This document shows positions 42,699 to 49,639 of a DNA stretch of 53,692 nt, in pieces; position 1 is the first letter of the stretch; the number at the start of each line of letters is the position of its first letter. The notes below the pieces were generated by a model. It had not been told where the DNA came from. It was given only the letters and a program-made list of their open reading frames with translations, and did not search any database. The stretch spans positions 1 to 53,692 of the forward strand of contig JAUWTM010000009.1 in assembly GCA_030614715.1 (NCBI GenBank). The letters run 5' to 3'. This DNA comes from Planctomycetota bacterium (GTDB taxonomy: Bacteria > JAJVIF01 > JAPKYR01). Made by a program: the position numbers and the translations under genes.

Positions 42699-42820
42699 AT
42701 TCAGGCAAGCAAATGCAGGCGGTTCTATCCGGGTGGTTGTTTCCCTCCGTTTTTCATTTTAGTTGGATCCTGGCGCGCCGGGTACTGAAGTCAGCAATTG
42801 GTACTGCAGATCAGCTGCCC

Positions 42821-42881
42821 CGGCTTGACAGAGAAGGCAGTCTCTTCCTACAGAGTCAGGCCGAATGGCCGGGTCAAGCCG
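42821..42881. repeat. Three-stem (branched) inverted-repeat structure
   Basis: Outer perfect 9-bp arms CGGCTTGAC (42821-42829) and GTCAAGCCG (42873-42881) enclose two inner hairpins: AGAGA/TCTCT around AGGCAG (42830-42845) and GGCC/GGCC around GAAT (42859-42870). It folds as a three-way junction on either strand. It could be a structured RNA or a complex mobile palindrome. Confidence 0.6.
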
Positions 42882-43003
42882 TGTCGGACCGCCGTACTGC
42901 GCATATTCCGTTATGCCTGGTACGTAGCAGGGGCGAGGTAAAGCGCTGGCAACAGTAAAACCAGCAAACGCCAGGATCCGTTACAGTTGTTCACGTACGT
43001 GAA

Positions 43004-43038
43004 GGAGGTGGTTCCCTGCAGTGGGAAAAGGTACCTCC
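43004..43038. terminator. Two-part hairpin, possible factor-dependent terminator or repeat
   Basis: GGAGGT/ACCTCC (43004-43009, 43033-43038) enclose TTCCC/GGGAA (43012-43016, 43023-43027) with loop TGCAGT. No T-run follows immediately. It lies between convergent genes. Confidence 0.4.
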
Positions 43039-43145
43039 GAGGTTAAGGATAGCACAATATTGCTATTTTGTCAAGTCTTGGCATAGGTTTTTGGAATTGT
43101 GACTGTGACCATTTGTTACAGCAAATGATTAAGTTTACGTTCGTA

Positions 43146-43964
43146 TTAATATATTACATCAACACCTCTGTTGATCAATGAAGGGATATGGACATTGAGA
43201 GAATTGTTATCTAGGGGATTAAACCTCAGTCTTATCCTGTCTCCTTGTCCAATTCCTGCATTTTGCACTAATGGAGAAATATCTGAAATATAATTTTCAT
43301 CAAGCATTATATAGTTTAAATTTGGCAGATTTGATAGTGCAGATATGTCTGTAATCGCATTTTGCGCCAATGTAATAGATTCCAATGAATATAAATATTG
43401 TAATGAAGTAATATCAATAATATTATTACTACTAGCTCGTAATGTTACTAATTGGTCCAAATTGGATACGCTACTAATGTCATCAATACCGCAACTCCCC
43501 ATTTCTAGTAATGTTAGATTAGATAGATGTTGCAGAGGAGTTACATCTGGAACATTATTAAATCCAAACTCTAGTACTTCCAAATTCACCAATCCACGGA
43601 TGGGATTTAGATTAGTAATCTGATTCGCAAATAAGCTGAGGGTTTCCAATTTACTTAATGTTGCTAAAGGCTGAATATTAGATATATTATTAAATCCTAA
43701 TTTTAATAGTACAAGATTTGAACAATTTTGTATGCCTTGTAAGTTCTCAATCTCTAATCCCTGAAGATTCAGGCCTAAAATGCTATCTAGTTGGTCCTGA
43801 AAATCAGATTCATCAGCGAAATTGATTGTCTCAGCGATAGAATTTTTTAAATTGGAATCATTGAACGAATAGTGTGAGCTCCGCTTACAACCGATCATCA
43901 AGGAAACTACGCAAATAATTACAGTCAATGCGTTAACGTATCTGAAACGTTGATTAGGAAGCAT
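43146..43964 (-). CDS. Leucine-rich repeat lipoprotein (internalin-like LRR)
   Basis: 272 residues from ATG 43964 (AGGGTG about 8 bases upstream); a TTG eight codons earlier is less likely. Lipobox MIGC with Cys26. From about residue 65 to 260 there are about eight LRRs of 22 residues (LVLLKLGFNNISNIQPLATLS, LETLSLFANQITNLNPIRGLV, LNYIMLDENYISDISPLVQN), the SDS22/internalin-type pattern with I-x-D-I-x-x-L. It should form a curved protein-binding surface outside the cell. The gene is markedly A/T-rich, like tcmP and unlike its other neighbours, so it may be acquired. Confidence 0.88.
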   Translation of the reverse strand: MLPNQRFRYVNALTVIICVVSLMIGCKRSSHYSFNDSNLKNSIAETINFADESDFQDQLDSILGLNLQGLEIENLQGIQNCSNLVLLKLGFNNISNIQPLATLSKLETLSLFANQITNLNPIRGLVNLEVLEFGFNNVPDVTPLQHLSNLTLLEMGSCGIDDISSVSNLDQLVTLRASSNNIIDITSLQYLYSLESITLAQNAITDISALSNLPNLNYIMLDENYISDISPLVQNAGIGQGDRIRLRFNPLDNNSLNVHIPSLINRGVDVIY

Positions 43965-44503
43965 CGATTTCACCCTGGAAAAGTCCAAACCATCTATTAA
44001 TCAAATAGCCATATGGTATTGTACCACTTACCAGTGTTGGAGTGCGTGTGCGTATTGTGAGACTTCCTCAAGCACCAGTAGTATGAAGGGAAAGTGGGCG
44101 ATGTCGTGTGCTTGAGAACGACATCGGGGAAGGTTGGGGGGTTGGTTGGATGGGGGAGTGTGCATAATGTGAGGCACCCTCAAGCACCATGAGCATGTTT
44201 GAAGACCTGGAAGATCATCATGTGCTTGAGGGAGGCATTGGGAAATGTTTTATTTATTGGGTGAGGTTTGGTTGTTTGTCAGGGGGAGTTAACGTCAGGT
44301 TGGATATTATGGGAGGAGGAGTAGTGGATAGTATGGTTTTGTCAACGAAGTAAGGTAGCCGGTAAGGGCTGCCTTGTCTCGTAACACCTGGGAATCTCCA
44401 GGTATGGAATTACATACAATCAGTACAAGAAAATCTCACACATTCAACCAGTAACAGAAGTCCTCACACATTCAACCAGTACCAGGGGATCTAGTGAACT
44501 CAA
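43965..44503. other. Long gap with duplicated hairpin units and tandem repeats
   Basis: Holds the LRR gene's presumed promoter, a duplicated unit of about 110-120 bases (44067-44232 core), a hairpin ACCTGG/CCAGGT (44386-44403) and a 28-bp tandem array running into the 3' end of the next gene. No coding region recognised. Confidence 0.55.
44067..44232. repeat. Duplicated CTCAAGCAC...GTGCTTGAG structured unit
   Basis: Copy 1: CTCAAGCAC (44067-44075) pairs with GTGCTTGAG (44108-44116). Copy 2: CCCTCAAGCAC (44177-44187) pairs perfectly with GTGCTTGAGGG (44222-44232). In copy 1 a second perfect stem CGATGTCG/CGACATCG (44099-44106, 44119-44126) encloses the GTGCTTGAG strand in its loop, so both pairings together form a pseudoknot. 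Flanks (GTGTGCGTATTGTGAG / GTGTGCATAATGTGAG) are also duplicated. Confidence 0.7.
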
Positions 44504-44516
44504 TCAGTACCAGTAG
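44417..44516. repeat. 28-bp tandem repeat, four copies
   Basis: CAGTAC/CAGTAA words start at 44421, 44449, 44477 and 44505, each exactly 28 apart, with flanking AACCAGTA and TCTCACACATTC shared by neighbouring copies. The last copy overlaps the stop and final codons of the 45007 minus-strand gene. The period is not a multiple of three and there are no unique spacers. Confidence 0.75.
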
Positions 44517-45007
44517 TTCTGGCGCTCGAGGTCGAAAGTGCCAACGTGTCTTGGGGGCGGGTTGTAGTCGAGATGACACCAGTCGGAGTGGTAATCCTCG
44601 GGGTCGATATCTCCCTCGAGCTCTCCCCTGAAATCACCGTTGGAGTAGATACGTCCGTTCAGTCTCATCTCCCAGTCGAAATATTCGTTTCCGCAATCCG
44701 GACTCCAGCGCGTTTCGTGGACCCTGAAATACACGTCGAGAGAATCGGACCAGTAGCTGTACTCGACGTGATCGGCGGTGAAAACCCGTCCGCGATCGTC
44801 CCTGAGAGTCGCGCGATAGCTGTTGTCGTAGATTGAGAGCCTGGCGTGGAACGACTGGTTGAATCCCATCCCGGGATTGTCGATGTACACCCAGCCGTAG
44901 TAGTCGCCGTCGGCATCTTCGACCACTGGAAAGATCGGATTGTTACTGTTACAGCCGACAAGCAGAAGGCTGAGTGCGAGAGTTAAAGGAATCAGTGTAC
45001 GCAGCAT
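44504..45007 (-). CDS. Small hypothetical lipoprotein
   Basis: 167 residues from ATG 45007 (GGGTG six bases upstream); a GTG three codons earlier is possible. Lipobox LVGC with Cys19. The mature part (about 30-160) is rich in Tyr, Trp and Asp with alternating strands (YYGWVYIDNPGMGFNQSFHARLSIYDN, FRGELEGDIDPEDYHSDWCHL), consistent with a small beta-barrel or lipocalin-like fold, and has two Cys (about 107 and 147) that may form a disulfide. The end QNYWY coincides with the last unit of the 28-bp array. Not a recognised family. Confidence 0.72.
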   Translation of the reverse strand: MLRTLIPLTLALSLLLVGCNSNNPIFPVVEDADGDYYGWVYIDNPGMGFNQSFHARLSIYDNSYRATLRDDRGRVFTADHVEYSYWSDSLDVYFRVHETRWSPDCGNEYFDWEMRLNGRIYSNGDFRGELEGDIDPEDYHSDWCHLDYNPPPRHVGTFDLERQNYWY

Positions 45008-45068
45008 GTTAAACACCCTATTTAGTAAGGGACGGGGGAAACAATCCGGGAAAATCCTGTAATGTGGT

Positions 45069-45077
45069 TGGTATAAT
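45069..45077 (+). promoter_or_regulatory. Extended -10 promoter for the gene at 45131
   Basis: TGGTATAAT is a perfect extended -10; no clear -35. Start near 45084. Confidence 0.5.
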
Positions 45078-45130
45078 CTCTCAAGAAGTGATATATTCGT
45101 AATGTAAGTAACGCAGGAGGTTACAACTCA

Positions 45131-47524
45131 ATGTATCGCCACGGAATCGGTAATTTTATGACAACAATCGTCCTGATCGTGCTGTTTGCGCTCGGATGCT
45201 CAGGCTCCAAGGATCAGGACTCGATCCTGACCCCTGAAATCACACCACCGTCTGATATTTCCCAGACAGGCCAGGCCGAGAGTAACACTCACGCACTTTT
45301 GGGATTCTGGTGGATCGGGATCGATCCGGAAACCAACTCGGTTGAGGTTATTCCATCGCGTGACATCGCAATGCACTTCAATATACGTCGGTTTCTTGAG
45401 GATGGAGTACCGTGCTCGGACTGCCTGCAGGTGATCAATATCGAGCCGACCGACTACGGGACGAACATAATCGATATCATGATCAAACACCCGTGGCCGG
45501 GGCTGGACGTTTACACGGGCTACGATCTCAGGGGGATCGCGATGTGGAACGGCTCGGAGGTCTGGCCGACGTCATGGCTGAGAACACAGGATCCCGACAG
45601 CACTGACGGGTACGTACTCAACGCCGACGGATACACTACGATTTTCAATCCTGAAGGGTTCCCGCCGGACGGTCCGCCAATTTTCTCATACAGCCAGGGT
45701 AAGTTCGCCACACCAACCATGCCCGACAGCACGCTGAATCCATATAAGGATTATCATACCGAACCCTGGGGTCGGATGTTCGAGCCGGGCCAGTCCGCCG
45801 TGCGATCGTGGGATATCAGGTTCCCGTCGGGCGGCCCGTTCGTGATGGGCTATGCGGTTGACGTTTCATGGGAGCATCCCGACACCGGTGATCCGCATAA
45901 ACCTGAACCGTTCGAGGTCTCTGTAATCCAGCCGGACGCGCTGGGGATCGGCATGGGAGACGAAAGCACGATCCAGGTGAGGGTGTACGACTGGCAGAAC
46001 AATCCCGGGGGAGTCTGGATCGAGTGTCCTGACCTCTGGACCGGTATGAAATACGACACGATGGCTGCGGGCGGTCCAGAATACACAATTTACTACGTGA
46101 AGATAAACAACGATACCGGAGCGGGAGAAGGGACGTACAGGGCGCTGGTTGCGGCGCGGGACAGCTCAACCACGGTCCCTCCGTGGGACTACACGATGTA
46201 CACATTTGCCGACATCGAGGTAGCGGTACCGCCCAACAATCCCCCGGTCGCGGCAGCGGAGGCTGATACGTACTCGGTTTACATCGGAGATTCAATCAAT
46301 TTCACGTCGTATTCAACCGACCCGGACGGCTTTGGGGATCTGGATCTCTGGCAATGGGATTACGAGAACGACGGGGTCTGGGATGTAGATTCACAGGACA
46401 CCGTGCACGCGTACGATGAAGCCGGGACGTACTTTGTCGATCACAAGGTCACGGATATGGGTGGTCTTTCGGACGATCTTGAACCCGATGAATTACTCGA
46501 AATTACAGTGTCGGATATCTGCTGCGACAATGCACCTGTCGCGGTGATCGAGGAACCTCCACACATTCTTACTGACCAGGAAATTACACTTGTGAGCATG
46601 TCATATGATCCAGACGGGGTCGAATGCATGAGTGCATACCAGTGGGACCTTGATTTCGATGGAGAATACGATGATGCATTTGGTGAAGAGGTCAACACGT
46701 CATGGGATGCACCGGGTGATTACCAGGTCGGGCTGAAAGTGACGGACAACTGCGATCTCTGGGATGTCGCGGAGATGCCGGTTTACGTGCACGTGGGCGT
46801 GACAATGCCCGAGGATCAGGATTACAAGACGCATGACACGGCATTTGAGTATGTCAGCGGAGATTTCGACGCGCCAACAGTTGAAGCAAACGTTCCGGTA
46901 ACAAATCCCGACGGTCCGTGGGACTTTACAGCACTGGCACTTACAGATACCGGCAATTTACGGGCATCGATCAGCCAGTCGCACCCGTCAGTATCGGGTT
47001 TCGCAGGGGATTTCATCGAGCCGTACGACCATTTCTATCTTACCGAAGGGATTTACAACTTCATATCGGGCTCGGTTTACATAGCCGAGGGATATGCGTC
47101 CGGACCCGACCGGCTGCAGTGGGTGGGCCTGCATGAGACAGACGTCATCGGCAGCGTTAACCTCGATCCGATCATGGAGCAGGAGTTCCCGTTCTGGGTC
47201 TTCTCGGATTACACATACACGTACTCATTCCCTCCGCTGATCGAGTTCAGCTATGAGCTTCACGGATGGGGTGAGGGGCTGGTAACGGTGCCGTATTCGA
47301 GTCTTACAGATGTGCCGTGCGTGGTGCTGAAATACGAGATAGCCATTGAGAGCGTCATACTCACAGGAAGCGCGCTGGTGTACGAATGGTATCTCGATGA
47401 CGGAACGGTTGTCGCTATCGTGGCGGCGATTAACAGCGGGACCGACATAAACTACGATCCGGACACGCTGGTAATCACGGGACTGGCGACGTACAACGCA
47501 CTGAATGACGTGGGTCCGTATTAA
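45131..47524 (+). CDS. Lipoprotein: shared N-terminal domain plus two PKD domains
   Basis: 797 residues; GCAGGAGG precedes the ATG. Lipobox ALGC with Cys23. Residues about 55-360 are the shared domain (LLGFWWIGID, CSDC near 97, KHPWPGLDVYTGYDLRGIA, NADGYTTIFNPEGF, MGYAVDVSW, VRVYDWQNN). PKD domain 1 is at about 363-460 (DSINFTSYSTDPDGF, WQWDYENDGVWD, HKVTDMGG) and PKD 2 at about 463-556 (CMSAYQWDLDFDGEYDD, LKVTDNCDL). The last 240 residues (DYKTHDTAFEYVSGDF, GPWDFTALALTDTG, GLVTVPYSSLTDVPCVVLKYE) form a domain I cannot name. Outer-membrane surface is likely; no catalytic motif. Confidence 0.82.
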   Translation: MYRHGIGNFMTTIVLIVLFALGCSGSKDQDSILTPEITPPSDISQTGQAESNTHALLGFWWIGIDPETNSVEVIPSRDIAMHFNIRRFLEDGVPCSDCLQVINIEPTDYGTNIIDIMIKHPWPGLDVYTGYDLRGIAMWNGSEVWPTSWLRTQDPDSTDGYVLNADGYTTIFNPEGFPPDGPPIFSYSQGKFATPTMPDSTLNPYKDYHTEPWGRMFEPGQSAVRSWDIRFPSGGPFVMGYAVDVSWEHPDTGDPHKPEPFEVSVIQPDALGIGMGDESTIQVRVYDWQNNPGGVWIECPDLWTGMKYDTMAAGGPEYTIYYVKINNDTGAGEGTYRALVAARDSSTTVPPWDYTMYTFADIEVAVPPNNPPVAAAEADTYSVYIGDSINFTSYSTDPDGFGDLDLWQWDYENDGVWDVDSQDTVHAYDEAGTYFVDHKVTDMGGLSDDLEPDELLEITVSDICCDNAPVAVIEEPPHILTDQEITLVSMSYDPDGVECMSAYQWDLDFDGEYDDAFGEEVNTSWDAPGDYQVGLKVTDNCDLWDVAEMPVYVHVGVTMPEDQDYKTHDTAFEYVSGDFDAPTVEANVPVTNPDGPWDFTALALTDTGNLRASISQSHPSVSGFAGDFIEPYDHFYLTEGIYNFISGSVYIAEGYASGPDRLQWVGLHETDVIGSVNLDPIMEQEFPFWVFSDYTYTYSFPPLIEFSYELHGWGEGLVTVPYSSLTDVPCVVLKYEIAIESVILTGSALVYEWYLDDGTVVAIVAAINSGTDINYDPDTLVITGLATYNALNDVGPY

Positions 47525-47534
47525 GAAAGAAAAC

Positions 47535-47571
47535 CACCAAGGACACAAAGGACACGAAGAAAGACACAAAG
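47535..47571. repeat. CACAAAGGACAC dispersed repeat, copy 2
   Basis: A chain CACCAAGGA, CACAAAGGA, CACGAAGAAAGA, CACAAAG directly behind the stop of the 45131 gene and before the terminator. Inverse orientation to copy 1 at 5567-5609. Confidence 0.72.
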
Positions 47572-47572
47572 T

Positions 47573-47606
47573 AAAAAAAATCACGCCTGTACGGGCGTGA
47601 TTTTTA
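47573..47606. terminator. Bidirectional intrinsic terminator
   Basis: TCACGCC/GGCGTGA stem (47581-47587, 47594-47600) flanked by eight A on the left and five T on the right, between the 45131 gene and the convergent HD-GYP gene. Confidence 0.85.
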
Positions 47607-47623
47607 TTATTAGTGATGGGTGG

Positions 47624-48709
47624 TTACAGTTCTTTGAAGTTTATTCCGAGTAATGCGTCGACCACTGTCGGGTCGAACTGCTCTCCTGAGTGGCTTTGAA
47701 TTTCGATGACAGCCTCTTCTAAGATCATTTTCTTACGGTACGGCTGATCGCTGGTCATGACGTCGAACGCCTCGGCAACTGCGAGAATCCGTCCGGTAAT
47801 GGGAATCTGATCGCCTTTGAGTCCCCTCGGGTAACCCGAACCGTCCCATCGTTCGTGATGGCTTGCAACGCCCTCGATTACGGCAGGCTGGAAACCAAGC
47901 GGCTTCAACAGGAACCGTCCGAGAATCGGGTGCTTGCGGACCTCGTCGATTTCCTCAAGAGTCAGGCTGCCGGGTTTAACAAGAATGTTCTGTGATACAC
48001 CCGACTTACCAATGTCGTGCAGGTAACCTGAATCCCTGACAGCATCCACGGTTTCCTCACCCAGGTCCATCTGCACTGCAATTGCGACTGCGATACTGGA
48101 AACCCTTTCAGCATGAGCCTTGAATCCGGGATCCGTCTCGTTGGCGGTTTCTGTCATCGTGTCGATCAGACGTTGATTGAGGTTGAAAACCTGCTCCGAA
48201 AGCCAGCTGCGTTCGAGCAGCATAGCGAACAGACCACCGAGAGCCTGGATCCAGCGGATAATTTCCGGATCGAAAGCTTTAGCGTCGTTGTGTTCGAGAT
48301 TCAAAACACCGTGGGTACGCTCTCCGAAGAACACGGGCACCGACAGTAGCGTTCTTGCCCCGGACGAAAGGCTTAAAAGGCCGGACTCACGTACATCATC
48401 GACCAGAACGGTGTGTCCGCCGGATAACGCCTTAACCGGAGCCGAGTTCTTGCTGTCAGCCATGCTCAGGTTGCCGGGCTTGTCCACATCGTAGGCAGCG
48501 GTATCGCTTTCTGAAAAAAACAGGATGTTCATGTCGGACTGAAACATCAGGAGATCTGCACGTTCGCTGCCCGTGCACTCCCTGAGTCCCTTGAGAAGCC
48601 CTTTTAAAATCTCGTTGGAGTCGAAGGGCCTGGCAATGAAAGCCAGTCCGTGAATGAGCAGTTCCTGGACGCTGCCCGGATTTTCAAGCGCGTTATTATC
48701 AGATGTCAT
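47624..48709 (-). CDS. GAF and HD-GYP domain cyclic-dinucleotide phosphodiesterase
   Basis: 361 residues. A GAF sensor domain lies at about 15-165 (VLVDDVRESGLLSLSSGARTLLSVPVFFGERTHGVLNLEH) and an HD-GYP domain at about 195-355: AHAERVSSIAVAIA, GYLHDIGKSGV (HD), RKHPILGRFLL, HHERWDGSGYPRGLKG (the GYP loop), ILAVAEAFDVMTSDQPYRKK. The HD and GYP residues needed for metal binding and catalysis are present. Such enzymes break down cyclic di-GMP or 3',3'-cGAMP. There is no receiver domain or membrane segment, so it is a cytoplasmic one-component sensor whose ligand for GAF is unknown. No GGDEF gene is in the window. Confidence 0.93.
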   Translation of the reverse strand: MTSDNNALENPGSVQELLIHGLAFIARPFDSNEILKGLLKGLRECTGSERADLLMFQSDMNILFFSESDTAAYDVDKPGNLSMADSKNSAPVKALSGGHTVLVDDVRESGLLSLSSGARTLLSVPVFFGERTHGVLNLEHNDAKAFDPEIIRWIQALGGLFAMLLERSWLSEQVFNLNQRLIDTMTETANETDPGFKAHAERVSSIAVAIAVQMDLGEETVDAVRDSGYLHDIGKSGVSQNILVKPGSLTLEEIDEVRKHPILGRFLLKPLGFQPAVIEGVASHHERWDGSGYPRGLKGDQIPITGRILAVAEAFDVMTSDQPYRKKMILEEAVIEIQSHSGEQFDPTVVDALLGINFKEL

Positions 48710-48783
48710 GTCTACCTCTCGTGCACCTTATTCCGCGCACAGTATATTATCATCGATTTGGACTTAATCCTTTAAAATAAACC

Positions 48784-48811
48784 TTGCCGGGATTGAGTTT
48801 CATTTTATGTT
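48784..48811 (+). promoter_or_regulatory. Possible promoter for the cytochrome gene
   Basis: TTGCCG and TATGTT are 16 bases apart; the leader is about 20 bases. Confidence 0.35.
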
Positions 48812-48837
48812 ATGTTTCACTTAACCAGAGGAGATAA

Positions 48838-49302
48838 ATGATGAACCACAGGAACATTCTCAGCTATGTGACGTTAATAGCGTTAATTTTAATAATGAGT
48901 GCATGCACAGGACAGCCCACTCCCCCGGGAGGCAGCGGGACACCGTCCGATGGAGGTTCCGGGGGATCAGGCAGTGACGACGGAGGAACGTCCGGTGGTT
49001 CCGGAGAGCCCGGCGAGACAATCTCGCTGGGAGATATAATGAGCGGCACACAGGTATGGCTTTCAGCCCGGTGCACCGAATGTCACACGATCGGCGACGA
49101 TCCGGGTGGGAACACCGGTCCGGAGCTTACCGGGATCGGTGACAGGTTCACAAAGGATGAATTAAAGGCCTGGATCTCGAATCCGCAGGCTGTTCGACCG
49201 GACGCTGACATGCCGGCCCAGACCCTGCCGGAAGATGACCTTGAATTCCTCGCGAGGTACCTGAGCACGCTGTCGTCCGACACCGCGTTCAGCGATCGAT
49301 GA
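48838..49302 (+). CDS. Class I cytochrome c lipoprotein
   Basis: 154 residues; AGAGGAG lies six bases before the first of two adjacent ATGs. Lipobox MSAC with Cys23, a long Gly/Ser/Asp tether (about 28-58), then one cytochrome c domain: CTECH (Cys79, Cys82, His83) for covalent haem, TGPELTGIGDRF, and Met125 (ADMPAQTL) as likely distal ligand. It would carry electrons at the outer leaflet or periplasmic face, tethered by lipid. No oxidase genes are near. The presence implies a cytochrome c maturation system elsewhere. Confidence 0.92.
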   Translation: MMNHRNILSYVTLIALILIMSACTGQPTPPGGSGTPSDGGSGGSGSDDGGTSGGSGEPGETISLGDIMSGTQVWLSARCTECHTIGDDPGGNTGPELTGIGDRFTKDELKAWISNPQAVRPDADMPAQTLPEDDLEFLARYLSTLSSDTAFSDR

Positions 49303-49639
49303 AGCCTCGACAACGCTTATAAAATCCTATCTACGTTCAGGTGCTAACTTATGCGAATAATGCAATGAAAGGCGCATTATGGGCGGCTTTGCGCTCAATC
49401 CTGCATAAACAAAGGAATCCTTATATTACTTTTATTTTCTTTTATATCTTTTACACCTGTAGTTTTAAGGACCCGGGTGAAATGGAAATATGGGGAATAA
49501 ACCCATTTAAGTTTTACATTCCTTGACTCTATTCATTATGTATTGATACCCTGTACCGAAGTTAAATTCACCAGCTAAGACTCGATTCCGACCACTAGTA
49601 CGAATAATCATTTACCTATCACATAGGTGGAGGTTGAAG
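49303..49639. other. Intergenic gap before the PKD protein
   Basis: Contains an inverted repeat ATAATGC/GCATTAT (49357-49380), a possible TTTACA-18-TATGTA pair (49513-49542), and a hairpin ACCTAT/ATAGGT (49614-49628) that directly abuts the GGAGG ribosome site. A 61-codon frame at 49341 has no ribosome site and is not called. Confidence 0.45.

Larger units (their letters stand above)
42699..43145. other. Convergent intergenic gap with structured repeats
   Basis: Contains GGTACTGCAGA-type words shared with the palindrome copy at 2431, a three-stem structure at 42821-42881, CTGGC...GCCAG pairs near 42950, a palindrome TTCACGTACGTGAA, and a two-part hairpin at 43004-43038. The plus-strand frame at 42713-42958 crosses these and is not taken as a gene. 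Confidence 0.5.

Noticed and set aside
42713-42958. 81-codon plus-strand frame after the C11 protease
   Set aside because: It crosses the three-stem inverted repeat and has no ribosome site.
44417-44516. CRISPR array
   Set aside because: The 28-base units are directly adjacent with no unique spacers and no cas genes are in the window; it is a simple tandem repeat.
49341-49526. 61-codon plus-strand frame before the PKD gene
   Set aside because: No ribosome site, and its hydrophobic stretch comes from an A/T-rich promoter-like region.
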